A stretch of DNA of 64,000 nucleotides from Pontiella sulfatireligans (GCF_900890705.1 NZ_CAAHFH010000001.1:124001-188000); one strand, 5' to 3'; numbered from the stretch's first letter, positions 8,734 to 17,721 are shown. The notes: a model not told the origin generated them from the sequence alone. Program-made: numbers and translations.

Positions 8734-9305
8734 AAGATGCATTAGACCAATTGATCGAAGGAAGCCTTCCCTATATTTTGGTTGGGCGTAATTATTTCCC
8801 GGATAAAGCTATTTTATTTCCGGGCTCGTTCAACCCGCTCCACAAAGGGCATCAGGGGTTGCTTCTGGCGGCCGAAAGGGTCAGCGATCGGGAAGGGCTG
8901 CTGGAACTCTCCGTGACCAATGTCGACAAGCCACCGCTTGGTATTGTCGAAGTGGAGTGCCGGTTGCTGCAATTGAAGGGCATGTATTTGGCCGTGCTCA
9001 CTTGCGCGCCCACCTTTGCCGAGAAGGCCGAACTATTTCCCGGCGTTTGGTTTGCCATGGGATTCGACACCGCCGTGCGCCTGCTTGACCCGAAGTATCA
9101 CGACGATGTTTCGGCCATGCTTGCCCGCTTCCAAACCTTGGAAACCCGCTTCGTTGTGGCCGGGCGCCTCCATGCCGGGAAATTCCAAGGGTTGGAAAGC
9201 ATCAACATTCCCTCTGGTTTTGAAAAGCTTTTCATCCCCATTCCCGAAAGCCTCTTCCGCGAAGACGTCAGCTCCACCGAGCTGCGGGGGGAAATTGGCT
9301 CATAG
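8730..9305 (+). CDS. NadD-like nucleotidyltransferase
   Basis: This 191-residue protein belongs to the nucleotidyltransferase superfamily with the (H/T)xGH signature, seen here as FPGSFNPLHKGHQ (about residues 30-42). A typical role is transfer of AMP to nicotinate mononucleotide (NadD) or a related phosphate ester. The usual C-terminal ISSTxxR motif appears in the variant form SSTELRG. A 28-residue N-terminal extension precedes the Rossmann core. Overlap with a CinA/PncC-like gene suggests a two-step NMN to NaMN to NaAD salvage pair; that function is inferred. The gene converges on leuB, with a terminator between them. Confidence 0.65.
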   Translation: MKDALDQLIEGSLPYILVGRNYFPDKAILFPGSFNPLHKGHQGLLLAAERVSDREGLLELSVTNVDKPPLGIVEVECRLLQLKGMYLAVLTCAPTFAEKAELFPGVWFAMGFDTAVRLLDPKYHDDVSAMLARFQTLETRFVVAGRLHAGKFQGLESINIPSGFEKLFIPIPESLFREDVSSTELRGEIGS

Positions 9306-9321
9306 AGCCAACGCTATACGC

Positions 9322-9360
9322 ATAAAAAAGGCGGAAAGGCTTTCAGCCATTCCCGCCTTG
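9322..9360 (-). terminator. Rho-independent terminator between NadD-like gene and leuB
   Basis: Arms AAGGCGG (9328-9334) and CCGCCTT (9353-9359) enclose a second stem GGCT/AGCC. Read on the minus strand, the stem is followed by a run of six U residues, so it is a classical terminator for leuB. It may also stop the convergent plus-strand transcript. Confidence 0.8.
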
Positions 9361-9381
9361 CAATTTTTGCTGCGCTAATTT

Positions 9382-10467
9382 TTAAAGCGTGGCAACGGCC
9401 GCATTTTTAACCAGATCACCGAGCTCGGTGGTGGAGGCAAGGGTGTTGCCTTCGCGCCACAGGTCGCCGGAGCGGTAGCCTTGGTCGAGCACTTTGTCGA
9501 CGCCGGCGCGGATGGCGGCAGCCGCTGCGCTTTCGTCGAGGGTGTCGAGCATCATCGCAACCGACAGGATCATCGCGAACGGATTCGCTTTGCCTTGGCC
9601 GGCGATGTCGGGCGCGGAGCCGTGCACCGGTTCGAACAGACCGACCGGCCCGCCGACGGAGGCAGACGGCAGCAGGCCGAGCGAGCCGCCGAGCGTGGCG
9701 GAGGCGTCGGAAAGAATATCGCCGAAAACATTGCCGGTCAGGATAACGTCGAACTGGCGCGGGTTGATGACCATCTGCATGGCGGCGTTGTCGATGTACA
9801 TGTGGTCAAGTTCGACATCGGAGTATTCCGCTTCGTGCAGTTCCTTAACGGTGTCGCGCCACAGGCGGGAGACGGCGAGGACGTTGGCTTTGTCGACGCT
9901 CGTCACTTTATTGCGGCGCTTGCGCGCCCATTCGAAGGCCACGCGGGCGACGCGTTTGATTTCGCCGACGGAGTAGACCATCGTGTTCCATGCTTTCTTG
10001 TCGTCGCCTTCGCCGGATTCGCCGATGGGCTCGCCGAAGTAGATGCCGCCGGTGAGCTCGCGCACGGTGAAGAGGTCGAGGCCGGAAACGGCTTCGGGAC
10101 GCAGCGGGGAGTTCTCGGCCAGCGAGGCCGGAACGGTTACGGGGCGGAGGTTGGCGAATGCGCCGAGTTCTTTGCGGATTTTAAGCAGACCGCTTTCCGG
10201 GCGAAGCGCGCCGGCGAGGTGGTCCCACTTGGGGCCGCCGACCGCGCCGAGAAGTACGGCGTCGGACGCTTTGCAGGTTTCGACCACGGAGTCGGGCATG
10301 GGGTCGTTGTGCGCGTCAATAGCTGCTCCACCGGCATTCTGGGTGGTGTATTCGAGGGCGAAGCCGCTTTTTTCGGCTACCGCGTCGAGAACCTTGACGG
10401 ATTCTGCGATGACTTCGGGGCCGATGCCGTCGCCGGGCAACAGCGTGATTTTATATGTTTTAGACAT
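9382..10467 (-). CDS. leuB: 3-isopropylmalate dehydrogenase
   Basis: LeuB oxidatively decarboxylates 3-isopropylmalate with NAD+ in leucine synthesis. The 361-residue protein has the N-terminal LLPGDGIGPEV, the substrate segment LLKIRKELGAFANLRPV with the expected arginines, the YIDNAAMQM stretch and the metal/NAD region NVFGDILSDASATLGGSLGLLPSAS, followed by EPVHGSAPDIAGQGKANP. It stands alone between a convergent gene and a codirectional membrane protease gene about 80 bases upstream. A rho-independent terminator follows its stop. Confidence 0.95.
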   Translation of the reverse strand: MSKTYKITLLPGDGIGPEVIAESVKVLDAVAEKSGFALEYTTQNAGGAAIDAHNDPMPDSVVETCKASDAVLLGAVGGPKWDHLAGALRPESGLLKIRKELGAFANLRPVTVPASLAENSPLRPEAVSGLDLFTVRELTGGIYFGEPIGESGEGDDKKAWNTMVYSVGEIKRVARVAFEWARKRRNKVTSVDKANVLAVSRLWRDTVKELHEAEYSDVELDHMYIDNAAMQMVINPRQFDVILTGNVFGDILSDASATLGGSLGLLPSASVGGPVGLFEPVHGSAPDIAGQGKANPFAMILSVAMMLDTLDESAAAAAIRAGVDKVLDQGYRSGDLWREGNTLASTTELGDLVKNAAVATL

Positions 10468-10549
10468 AGTTATTCCTTTATTTTAAAAATGAACATCGGA
10501 TTTTGCCAGAGGTGCGCGGGATTGCAACCGCAAAAAGAACGCGGGGAGT

Positions 10550-11248
10550 TTAGTCGTCGCTGCCGCCAAGGAGGCCGAGGCGCATCAAATAATAGAGCAG
10601 GGTGAGCAACGAGGAGACGGCGGCCGCGACATAGGTAAGAAAGGCGGCGTCGAGCACTTTGCCGGCATCCTGCGCTTCTGCAGGCTGAACAATGCCGTCG
10701 GTAACCATCTGGCGCTTGGCGCGGGCCGAGGCGTCCCATTCCACCGGCAGGGTGACGAGCGCAAACACGAAGCCGACCGCAAAGAGCGCAACGCCGAATT
10801 TGGCCATTACGATGCTGTGCATGAACATGCCGAGCAGGATAAAGATGTAGGCGCCGTAGGAACTGAACTGGGTGACCGGAACCATGGCGCTTCTGAATTT
10901 GAGCGGCACGTAGCCGGTGGCGTGCTGGAGGGCGTGGCCGGCCTCGTGGCAGGCGACGCCGATGGAAGAGAGCGACTGCGAGTCGTGGACGTCGGGCGAG
11001 AGGTTGAGGGTGCGGTTCATCGGGTTGTAGTGGTCGGACAGAAAGCCGCGCACGCGGTGGATCTTCACGTCGTTGAGTCCGTTGAGGTCGAGCATCCGCC
11101 GCGCGGCCTGCGCTCCGGTGAGGTGCGAGCTGGCGGCCACTTTGCTGTATTTCTTGAACGTGCCTTTGGTCTTGGCGGAGGCGATGCCGGCCAGAATCAG
11201 GGCGGGGATCATGAAAATAAGATACATGGGATCGAAATACATAAACAT
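10550..11248 (-). CDS. YugP-type membrane zinc metallopeptidase
   Basis: This 232-residue integral membrane protein has an N-terminal hydrophobic segment (about 5-25), the zinc-binding motif HEAGHALQHATGY (about residues 101-113), and two or three membrane spans in the C-terminal half. The layout matches the YugP/DUF2268-like neutral zinc metallopeptidase family found widely in bacteria. Its physiological substrate is unknown. The gene starts after a ribosome site (AAGGAG) about 8 bases upstream. Nothing in the immediate neighbours points to a specific partner. Confidence 0.8.
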   Translation of the reverse strand: MFMYFDPMYLIFMIPALILAGIASAKTKGTFKKYSKVAASSHLTGAQAARRMLDLNGLNDVKIHRVRGFLSDHYNPMNRTLNLSPDVHDSQSLSSIGVACHEAGHALQHATGYVPLKFRSAMVPVTQFSSYGAYIFILLGMFMHSIVMAKFGVALFAVGFVFALVTLPVEWDASARAKRQMVTDGIVQPAEAQDAGKVLDAAFLTYVAAAVSSLLTLLYYLMRLGLLGGSDD

Positions 11249-11460
11249 AGCGGACTCCTTTTCAAAACGCTGGGAATTCAGACTTCCAGAATCTGAATAT
11301 GTTCAAAAAATCGCGCGTAATATGGCGGTTTGCACTGGAGCGTGCAACGGATTTTTCCCCGTAGCATGAAATACTAATGCGGGGCTTGACCGGATGCCCC
11401 GCTGGTGCAAGGATGCCGCTTTCCTAACCAAACCCGAACATAACCCGAGGACGGTATGTA

Positions 11461-13356
11461 ATGAGCGATTGGATCGGCCATGAGTGCGGTATTGCCGCGG
11501 TTCGTCTACTGAAACCCCTAGGCTACTATGCCGAAAAATACGGCACCCCGATGTATGCCGTGAACAAACTTTCGCTGCTGATGGAAAAGCAGCACAACCG
11601 CGGGCAGGACGGTGCCGGCGTGGCCGCCATCAAGCTCGATATGCCTCCCGGCGAGCCCTACATTTTCCGCACCCGCTCCGCCGATAAGAACCCGATCATC
11701 CAAGTGCGCAACCGCATGGTTCAGGCCTTTGCAGAGGCTCGCGAAAAGCACCCGATCAACTATCAGGATGCCGAGTGGGTCAAGCGCAACGTGTTGTTTG
11801 CCGGCGAGCTGCTGCTGGGGCATTTGCGCTACGGCACCCACGGCGCCTCCGGCGAGAGCTTTTGCCATCCGTTCATGCGCCAAAGCAACTGGATGACCCG
11901 CAACCTGGTGGTGGCCGGAAACTTTAACCTGACCAACAATGACGAGTTGTTCGATATGCTGGTTGAACTCGGGCAGCATCCGCGGAACAAAGCCGACACC
12001 GTCATGGTGCTGGAAAAAATCGGCCACTTCCTCGATGAGGCGAACGACTTTCTCTTTCGCAAATACCGTAAAGAAGGACTTAACCGGGTAGAGATCACCG
12101 AGAAAATCACTAAGGAACTCGACATCTACCGCGTCCTTAAAAAAGCCACCCGTTCGTTCGACGGAGGCTATGTGATGGCCGGCATGATTGGCCATGGCGA
12201 CCTGTTCGCCCTACGCGACCCCGGCGGCATCCGTCCGGCGTTCTACTACAAGGACGATGAAATTGTTGTGATTGCCTCGGAGCGCCCGCAAATCCAAACG
12301 GCGTTGAACGTGCCGATCGAATCCGTTAAGGAAATCAAGCCGGGCCACGCCCTGCTGGTGAAGCGGACCGGCGAAGTGCAGCACGAGGAAGTCAACAAGC
12401 CGGCCGAACCCACGCAATGCTCCTTCGAACGCATCTATTTTTCGCGCGGCACCGACAAGGACATCTATCAGGAACGCAAGAACCTCGGTCGTTCGCTGGT
12501 TCGCCGCGTGCTCGACCGCGTTGATTACGACTTGGAAAACACAGTGTTCTCCTATATCCCGAATACGGCGGAGACCGCTTTCTTTGGTTTAGTGGAGGGG
12601 GTGAAGGATATGGTCGGCGAGCGGATGAAATTCCATTTGCTTAAAGAAAAACGACTGACCGCCGAGCGCATCGACGAGCTGCTTTCGTTCCAGCCCCGGG
12701 TTGAAAAACTTATGACCAAGGATGCCAAGCTGCGCACGTTCATCACGGCCGACGCCGACCGCGAGGATCTCGTGGCACAGGTGTACGACACAACCTATGG
12801 CATCATCAAGCCGGCCGACACGCTCGTTGTGCTTGACGATTCGATTGTGCGCGGCACCACGCTGCGCACGAGCATCCTGCGCATTCTCGACCGTTTGGGT
12901 ATGAAGAAGATCGTCGTTGTTTCCTCCGCGCCGCAAATCCGCTTCCCGGACTGCTACGGCATCGACATGTCGAAGATGAAGGATTTTGTCGCCTTCGAGG
13001 CGGGCATTGCTCTCATCCGCGAAACTGGGCGAGAGCATATGCTCAACGAGATTTACGAGGCCTGCAAGGAGGACGAGCGCAAGCCGCGTTCAGAAGCGCA
13101 AAACCAAGTGATCCATATGTTTGATCCTTTCACGCCCGACGAGATTTCCGATAAAATTGCTCAAATATTGACGCCGGTCGGCATGAAGGCCGAAGTGCAG
13201 GTCATCTATCAAAGCATTGGCGGCTTACACGAAGCCTGCCCGAACCATACCGGCGATTGGTACTTTACCGGAAACTATCCCACGCCTGGTGGCCATCGCG
13301 TCGCCAACCGCTCTTTCATCAATTTTATAGAAAAGAGCGATGCCAGGGCGTATTAG
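11461..13356 (+). CDS. purF: Amidophosphoribosyltransferase, long form
   Basis: PurF makes 5-phosphoribosylamine from PRPP and glutamine, the first step of purine synthesis. The N-terminal glutaminase nucleophile would be Cys9 (MSDWIGHE before CGIAAV), which implies removal of a short propeptide. KQHNRGQDGAG is the conserved glutaminase segment. The PRPP motif is VVLDDSIVRGTTLR (about 457-470). At 631 residues it is longer than the roughly 470-500 residue classical enzyme; a long form of this kind is common in Bacteroidota, and the extra segments lie within and after the glutaminase domain. The gene stands alone. Confidence 0.88.
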   Translation: MSDWIGHECGIAAVRLLKPLGYYAEKYGTPMYAVNKLSLLMEKQHNRGQDGAGVAAIKLDMPPGEPYIFRTRSADKNPIIQVRNRMVQAFAEAREKHPINYQDAEWVKRNVLFAGELLLGHLRYGTHGASGESFCHPFMRQSNWMTRNLVVAGNFNLTNNDELFDMLVELGQHPRNKADTVMVLEKIGHFLDEANDFLFRKYRKEGLNRVEITEKITKELDIYRVLKKATRSFDGGYVMAGMIGHGDLFALRDPGGIRPAFYYKDDEIVVIASERPQIQTALNVPIESVKEIKPGHALLVKRTGEVQHEEVNKPAEPTQCSFERIYFSRGTDKDIYQERKNLGRSLVRRVLDRVDYDLENTVFSYIPNTAETAFFGLVEGVKDMVGERMKFHLLKEKRLTAERIDELLSFQPRVEKLMTKDAKLRTFITADADREDLVAQVYDTTYGIIKPADTLVVLDDSIVRGTTLRTSILRILDRLGMKKIVVVSSAPQIRFPDCYGIDMSKMKDFVAFEAGIALIRETGREHMLNEIYEACKEDERKPRSEAQNQVIHMFDPFTPDEISDKIAQILTPVGMKAEVQVIYQSIGGLHEACPNHTGDWYFTGNYPTPGGHRVANRSFINFIEKSDARAY

Positions 13357-13361
13357 GGAAA

Positions 13362-13573
13362 GCAGTTATTAGTTATTGGTTAATGGCTGTTAGGGGGACA
13401 TAACTATTAACCATTGAGGAGCTTGCAAAACCTCTGGCTTTGCTGTTCCGGTTACTGGTTGTCAGTTATTCGTTATTAGGCAAAACCCATTCGTCTGCAG
13501 TGTGTAACACCGATAACTAATAACAATTAACTGATAACTGCCGCTCAAAACCGGGAGGTTTTGCAAGTGGCTC
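13362..13573. repeat. Two interleaved inverted repeats
   Basis: The gap behind purF contains arm GAGCTTGCAAAACCTC (13419-13434) and its near complement at 13555-13573. It also contains GCAGTTATTAGTTATTGGTTA (from 13361) and its complement ending at 13542. The two pairs cross rather than nest. A further copy of the CAGTTATTCGTTATTA type lies at about 13462-13479, and a related run occurs near 19298. The region looks like accumulated short dispersed repeats rather than a gene. Confidence 0.65.
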
Positions 13574-13583
13574 CATTAACGAT

Positions 13584-14414
13584 CTATCTCAGTTTCAGCT
13601 GCGCCAAGCATTTTTTGAAATCGCCGGGCAGGGGGGCGGTTGCGCGGATGGCTTCTTTTGTTTTCGGATGGGGGAAGATAAGGCGGTAGGCGTGCAGCAT
13701 TTGCCGGGGTTGCTCCAGCGAAAGTTCGTGTCCGGTTCCCGCATATTTCTTGTCGCCGAGCACGGGGTGGCGCTTGTCGGCCAAGTGCCGGCGGATCTGG
13801 TGGGTACGGCCGGTTTCGATCCGGAGCTCCAGATAGCTCGCCTGCTTGTTCGTGTCCAGCGTCTTCACCAATGTGGTTGAGATCAAGCCCTTGATGTCGG
13901 TACGGATCTCTTTCCAGCTGCTGGGAAACTTGCCGATGGTTACCGCGCGGTAAATCTTCATGATGTCGCGCCCGCGGAACATGGGGATGGCGGCCTCTTT
14001 GGCTTCGGCGCTTTTGGCAAAAATAAGACAACCGGAGGTTTCTTTATCGAGCCGGTGCACGGCGCAAATCTGGGGGTTCTTTTCCTGCTTCTGCAACATG
14101 GCCTCCACGCTTTCGTCCGAGGCGTTGCTCAGCAGATAGGCCGGCTTATTGACCACCATGTAGTCCTGATCCTGCCAAAGGATCGCGATGTGTTTCGGAA
14201 TGCTGGGCGCCTTGTCAGTAATCAGGATTTCAACCACATCGTTCTCTTTCACGAGATGCTTCCTGATCCAGATGCGCTTGCCGTTCACAAGCACCTGCTT
14301 GGCGTCGATGACTGCCTGCGCTTGTTTTTTCGAAATGCCCTGCACTTCGGCAATCACCTCAAAAAGGCGCTTGTCTTCATGTTTGTAGTGAACTTTGAAT
14401 GACTTCGTATTCAT
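13584..14414 (-). CDS. RluA-family pseudouridine synthase
   Basis: This 276-residue protein has an N-terminal S4-like RNA-binding segment (about residues 15-70, with KKQAQAVIDAKQVLVNGKRI) followed by the RluA catalytic domain. The catalytic aspartate lies in AVHRLDKETSG (about residues 118-128), and RTHQIRRHLA (about 207-216) is the second conserved block. Such enzymes convert specific uridines in 23S rRNA or tRNA to pseudouridine. The exact target (RluC, RluD or a paralogue type) cannot be assigned from sequence alone. The gene stands alone on the minus strand. Confidence 0.87.
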   Translation of the reverse strand: MNTKSFKVHYKHEDKRLFEVIAEVQGISKKQAQAVIDAKQVLVNGKRIWIRKHLVKENDVVEILITDKAPSIPKHIAILWQDQDYMVVNKPAYLLSNASDESVEAMLQKQEKNPQICAVHRLDKETSGCLIFAKSAEAKEAAIPMFRGRDIMKIYRAVTIGKFPSSWKEIRTDIKGLISTTLVKTLDTNKQASYLELRIETGRTHQIRRHLADKRHPVLGDKKYAGTGHELSLEQPRQMLHAYRLIFPHPKTKEAIRATAPLPGDFKKCLAQLKLR

Positions 14415-14633
14415 AAACTGTTTCCTGATTTAAGGGAGGCGCATCATGTTTCCAATGGATGAAAAATACAAGCCCGACCATCGGCTGCTTTTTCTCGCTT
14501 CACTCCGTGTGCTGGATGACTGTTTCGAAAAAAACTCTCCATGTCACCTACGGGGTGACGCGCAACAACTTTCGCACCGCAGTTTCTTCCAGAAATCCAA
14601 TATTCCCCCCATCCAATCATCCACGCTGTAGGG

Positions 14634-15311
14634 CTACGCTTTTTTTTCGGCCAGCCAGATGGTATGCCGCCGGCCGCCGCGCTTGCCGCGCGCCCGTACC
14701 GTGACCTCCTTGATCTTGAAACCCGCGCCTCTGAGGCGCTTGGTGAATGCTGGATCGGGCTCCGCCGACCACACGCCCAGCATGCCCCCCGGCTTCAGTG
14801 CGGCTTTTGCGGCGTTTAGGCCGCCCCGCGAATAAAGCCGGTCGTTGCCTTCATGCGTCAGTCCGTCTGGGCCATTGTCGACATCCAACATAATGGCGTC
14901 GTAGGCCTCCGTTTGCTCCTTAATGACCAGCCCGACATCCGATACCCGAACTTCCACCCGCGAATCTTCCAGCGGGCGCTCGGCCAAATCAGCCAGATGG
15001 CTTTGGTTCCACTTTACGACGGCGGGCACCAGTTCGGCTACGACCACCTCGGCGTTTGCGCCCAGATGCTCCAGCGCCGCGCGCAGGGTGAAGCCCATGC
15101 CGAGTCCGCCGATCAAAACCCGCGGGGTCGGCCGGTCCGCCACATGCTTGCAGGCCAGCTCCGCCAAAGCGTCCTCCGAGCCGTGCATTCGGCTGTTCAT
15201 TAGTTCGTCGTTCTTTACCGAGATCGAAAATTCGAAAGCGCGTTGATAGAGCTTCATTTTTCCGCCGTCGCCAGGAACTTCTGCTTCATCGAGCAGTACC
15301 CAAGGATTCAT
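14634..15311 (-). CDS. Spermidine synthase-like methyltransferase
   Basis: The 225-residue protein has the Rossmann fold of the spermidine synthase/SAM-methyltransferase group: VLIGGLGMGFTLRAALEHL (about 85-103) is the nucleotide loop, VVVAELVPAVVKWN the acidic strand, and DAIMLDVDNGPDGLTH the active-site region. In true spermidine synthases the last motif is D-x-x-x-x-D-P; here the D-V-D-N-G-P variant suggests a relative without proven polyamine activity. No polyamine gene lies near it. It precedes the tRNA-Ser gene on the opposite strand. Confidence 0.7.
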   Translation of the reverse strand: MNPWVLLDEAEVPGDGGKMKLYQRAFEFSISVKNDELMNSRMHGSEDALAELACKHVADRPTPRVLIGGLGMGFTLRAALEHLGANAEVVVAELVPAVVKWNQSHLADLAERPLEDSRVEVRVSDVGLVIKEQTEAYDAIMLDVDNGPDGLTHEGNDRLYSRGGLNAAKAALKPGGMLGVWSAEPDPAFTKRLRGAGFKIKEVTVRARGKRGGRRHTIWLAEKKA

Positions 15312-15519
15312 AACTAGCTGCCTATTGTTGATTTAAAAAGAGTTGAAAAAGAACGTGGAATAGTGGTTGCGAACGCCCGGAAATACAAGACAACAGAATC
15401 CCTGTTTGTAAAAAATACGCCCATGAGCGGGCCGCCTTTGGGGTGGTTATATTTTCGTGCTAAAAACCCCTTGCAAAGGGTAGGGCGGTTAACTATCTTC
15501 ATCGCCTTCAATTTGGTGC

Positions 15520-15611
15520 GGAAAGGTGACTGAGTGGCTGAAGGTGCTGGACTGCTAATCCGGTGTACTGCTTACGCGGTACCGAGGGTTCGAATCCCTC
15601 CCTTTCCGCCA
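15520..15611 (+). tRNA. tRNA-Ser (GCT)
   Basis: A complete 92-base type II tRNA is visible: acceptor stem GGAAAGG/CCTTTCC, D-arm TGACTGAGTGGCTGAA, anticodon loop CTGCTAA giving anticodon GCT, a long variable arm, the T-arm GAGGGTTCGAATCCCTC, discriminator G and an encoded CCA. It reads AGC/AGU serine codons. It marks the left border of the accessory region. Confidence 0.95.
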
Positions 15612-15625
15612 ATTTGTAATACCCT

Positions 15626-15664
15626 AGCGGGCAGTGATTTATAAAATCACTGCCCGCTTTTTTT
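15626..15664 (+). terminator. Strong terminator after tRNA-Ser
   Basis: A 15-bp perfect stem AGCGGGCAGTGATTT / AAATCACTGCCCGCT with a three-base loop is followed by a run of U residues. It is a classical rho-independent terminator for the tRNA transcript and separates the core genes from the accessory region. Confidence 0.93.
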
Positions 15665-15778
15665 GCCTAGGTTACAATGAGGGTTACAATAGGTGCGACC
15701 ATGTTCGGGCATGTTTTTGGATGTCGTGGAGTAAATTATAAATGGCTTAAGGACTGGCGTTTGAAAAGTTTTCTTCGG

Positions 15779-16423
15779 CTAGTTGGTTACCAAATCGGAA
15801 ATAATCCGCATCTCATCTATCCACGCTATAAAAGCGTAATCCTGCGAGATAGGCTCTTCCCAGATAACAGCCTCTGCCGGGTGATGCATGGGCAGAACAT
15901 TGTAGTAGGGGCACAATTTCTTAATATTCTTAAAAGTCTGATAGTTCCGATGTGATGCAGCATTACGAATAATCTGAACATGTGCAGGCCCCCGAGAGAT
16001 GGAGCCGAAGCATGAATTTAGGTAGTTTGAATTTTGAGGTGCGATCACCGTGATAATGCTCTGTAACTTCTGCACATCACCCCATGTGGGTTCTTTTTTT
16101 AAATCCGTATTGCAACTTGCCGGGACACCTGCTCCTCTACGCGCACGACATGCGATATATGAGACTCTTTCCCATGTTGATGGGGCTACGCACCCTTTGA
16201 TCACGCTTCCGGTCCGAGTTGTGCAACCCATGGAAGATTCAAAGACAATTCGACGGCAGAAGAGTGACCAGTGTTGCCAGAGAGCGGATATTAACCCCTC
16301 AAAAAACATAATATCAGATTCTTGTAACGTAGACGGCTTATTTACCACCCAACGCGCAAAGATGTCTTCTAGAACATCAAGCCGATGTCCAAACCGTCTA
16401 AATATTGGTTCAAGGTGTGCCAC
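15779..16423 (-). CDS. HEPN-like protein paired with a DUF262 gene
   Basis: The 214-residue protein is not recognised by name. It shows features of a HEPN (higher eukaryote and prokaryote nucleotide-binding) RNase: a helix SALWQHWSLFCRRIV in the first quarter and the motif RNAASHRN (about residues 151-158), which fits the R-N-x(3)-H active-site pattern. It has no signal peptide. The likely start is GTG at 16423, 11 bases after the stop of the DUF262 gene, so the two form a small operon. DUF262 proteins are known in type IV and phosphorothioate-linked restriction, so a defence role is inferred. The HEPN call rests on motif reading only. Confidence 0.5.
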   Translation of the reverse strand: MAHLEPIFRRFGHRLDVLEDIFARWVVNKPSTLQESDIMFFEGLISALWQHWSLFCRRIVFESSMGCTTRTGSVIKGCVAPSTWERVSYIACRARRGAGVPASCNTDLKKEPTWGDVQKLQSIITVIAPQNSNYLNSCFGSISRGPAHVQIIRNAASHRNYQTFKNIKKLCPYYNVLPMHHPAEAVIWEEPISQDYAFIAWIDEMRIISDLVTN

Positions 16424-16434
16424 AAGTACAAGCG

Positions 16435-16674
16435 TTACGTAAGTAGTTCGCCACGCAAAGCAAGGGCTAGATATTTCACCCGTTCAATGCGTCGAGGTTC
16501 TCGGTTTGTTCCTCCGATGCACCCCCATACATATTTGCTAAACTCTCCTTCCAATTCCTTGCTTTCATGGGCCAAAGATAATGCCTGTAAAGATAAGAGC
16601 GCTTGTTCAGGTTCCCCCGCAAGAGATCCAATCGGTGCCAAACCCGTTTTTTGCTCAATATTAGGTAGACCATA
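16435..16674 (-). pseudogene. DUF262 gene, 3' fragment beyond the IS3 insertion
   Basis: These 78 codons continue the DUF262 gene interrupted at 18057. Directly beyond the insertion-sequence end, the frame reads YGLPNIEQKTG and ends with SKYVWGCIGGTNREPRR. It resumes exactly where the 5' fragment stops at HNKY when the element and one copy of the ATA duplication are removed. This C-terminal segment, rich in basic residues, is what the truncated 5' product lacks. A TTG at 16689 inside the element could allow separate translation, but a functional product is unlikely. Confidence 0.8.
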
Positions 16675-16774
16675 TGCGCCTACCCCCAATCTTCGACCAC
16701 GGATCGGCGAATTTAAGGTGGAACCTGCGGTTCCCTGTTCCGTGTTCCGGCGGCCAATAAGGCCGCCCCTTTAT

Positions 16775-16849
16775 GATGCCGTCGCTTTGCGGAGCCCGTC
16801 CCCGAAGGGGCGGCCCGGAGGGCCGAGGGCGGAGCGAAGCGACGGCATC
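16775..16849. repeat. Long hairpin inside the IS3 element
   Basis: Arms GATGCCGTCGCTT (16775-16787) and AAGCGACGGCATC (16837-16849) are perfect complements around a GC-rich 49-base interior that itself contains GGCGGCCCGGAGGGCC-like pairing. It lies between the orfB stop and the left end, where IS3 elements normally have little sequence. It may be a passenger palindrome or a transcription stop. Confidence 0.75.
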
Positions 16850-16857
16850 ACTTGCGA

Positions 16858-17721
16858 TCATGTGCTGAGTGCTCCTTCCTTGAATACCTCAACGGGCGTT
16901 CGCTTGTCCAGAGCACTGTGCTTTCTCTCGTTATTGTAATACTCAAAATAGCTGCTTAGCCCTTGGTGTAATGAATGTCCGTCGCTATAGGATTGAGGAT
17001 AAATCTTTTCATATTTCACGGACCACCAGAGTCGTTCGATGAAAACGTTATCCAGCGCCCGTCCGCGCCCATCCATACTGATGGTGATCTCTTTGTCGAG
17101 TAATACGCCCGTGAAGCCGCTCGATGTAAATTGTGCCCCCTGATCCGTGTTGAATATCTCAGGCGTTCCTTGCCGCAGAGCGCATTCAAGAGCATCGATA
17201 CAGAACAGGCTATCCATTGTGCTTGAAAGCTCCCAGGAGAGCACATAGCGGCTGCGCCAGTCGATCACGGCAGCCAAATACATATATCCGTTACGCATTG
17301 GGATATAGGTGATGTCCGTACTCCACACCTGATTCACTCGCTCAATCTCCACGTTACGTAATAAATACGGGTATATCTTATGCCCTGACGCGGGTTTGCT
17401 CGTGTGCGGCCCGGGGGTAATAGCTTGAAGCCCCATCGTCCGCATCAAACGGGCCACCCGCTTGTAGCTGACCTCATTTTCCTTTTCTCGAAGCCAGTCC
17501 GTCATGCGTGGATAACCATATTCAGGATGCAACAGGTATCGCTCATCAATGAGTCGCATTAATCGGAGATTCTCCGCTGTTTCCGGTGCGGGTTGATAGT
17601 AGAGGCCCGACCTCGGGACGCCTGCCAGCCGACACTGTCGTCGAACCGAATAATCGGGGCTGGGGGCCACCCAGCTCCGACGTGTTGAAAGCGGCAGGCT
17701 CAGAGCTTTTTTTCGAGCCAC
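16858..17721 (-). CDS. IS3 transposase OrfB (DDE catalytic subunit)
   Basis: OrfB is the catalytic retroviral-integrase-like part of an IS3-family transposase. The DDE residues are visible in WSTDITYIPM, FNTDQGAQFTS and ERLWWSVKYE, with the HTH-like segment CRLAGVPRSGLYY near the start. In the family it is made as an OrfAB fusion by -1 ribosomal frameshifting. Here A AAA AAG (17707-17713) in the orfA frame is exactly such a slippery heptamer and lies in the overlap of the two frames. The frame opens with GTG at 17721 and shows no internal disruption. Confidence 0.92.
   Translation of the reverse strand: MARKKALSLPLSTRRSWVAPSPDYSVRRQCRLAGVPRSGLYYQPAPETAENLRLMRLIDERYLLHPEYGYPRMTDWLREKENEVSYKRVARLMRTMGLQAITPGPHTSKPASGHKIYPYLLRNVEIERVNQVWSTDITYIPMRNGYMYLAAVIDWRSRYVLSWELSSTMDSLFCIDALECALRQGTPEIFNTDQGAQFTSSGFTGVLLDKEITISMDGRGRALDNVFIERLWWSVKYEKIYPQSYSDGHSLHQGLSSYFEYYNNERKHSALDKRTPVEVFKEGALST

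Noticed and set aside
9481..10605. 374-residue plus-strand frame opposite leuB
   Set aside because: It is glycine- and histidine-rich shadow sequence of a strongly supported gene and ends outside any plausible operon.
14446..14631. 61-residue frame between the pseudouridine synthase and methyltransferase genes
   Set aside because: There is no ribosome site and no protein-like pattern; the gap looks non-coding.
15677..15955. 92-residue frame just after the tRNA terminator, considered as an integrase remnant
   Set aside because: No tyrosine recombinase motif is visible, and it overlaps the 3' end of the HEPN-like gene.
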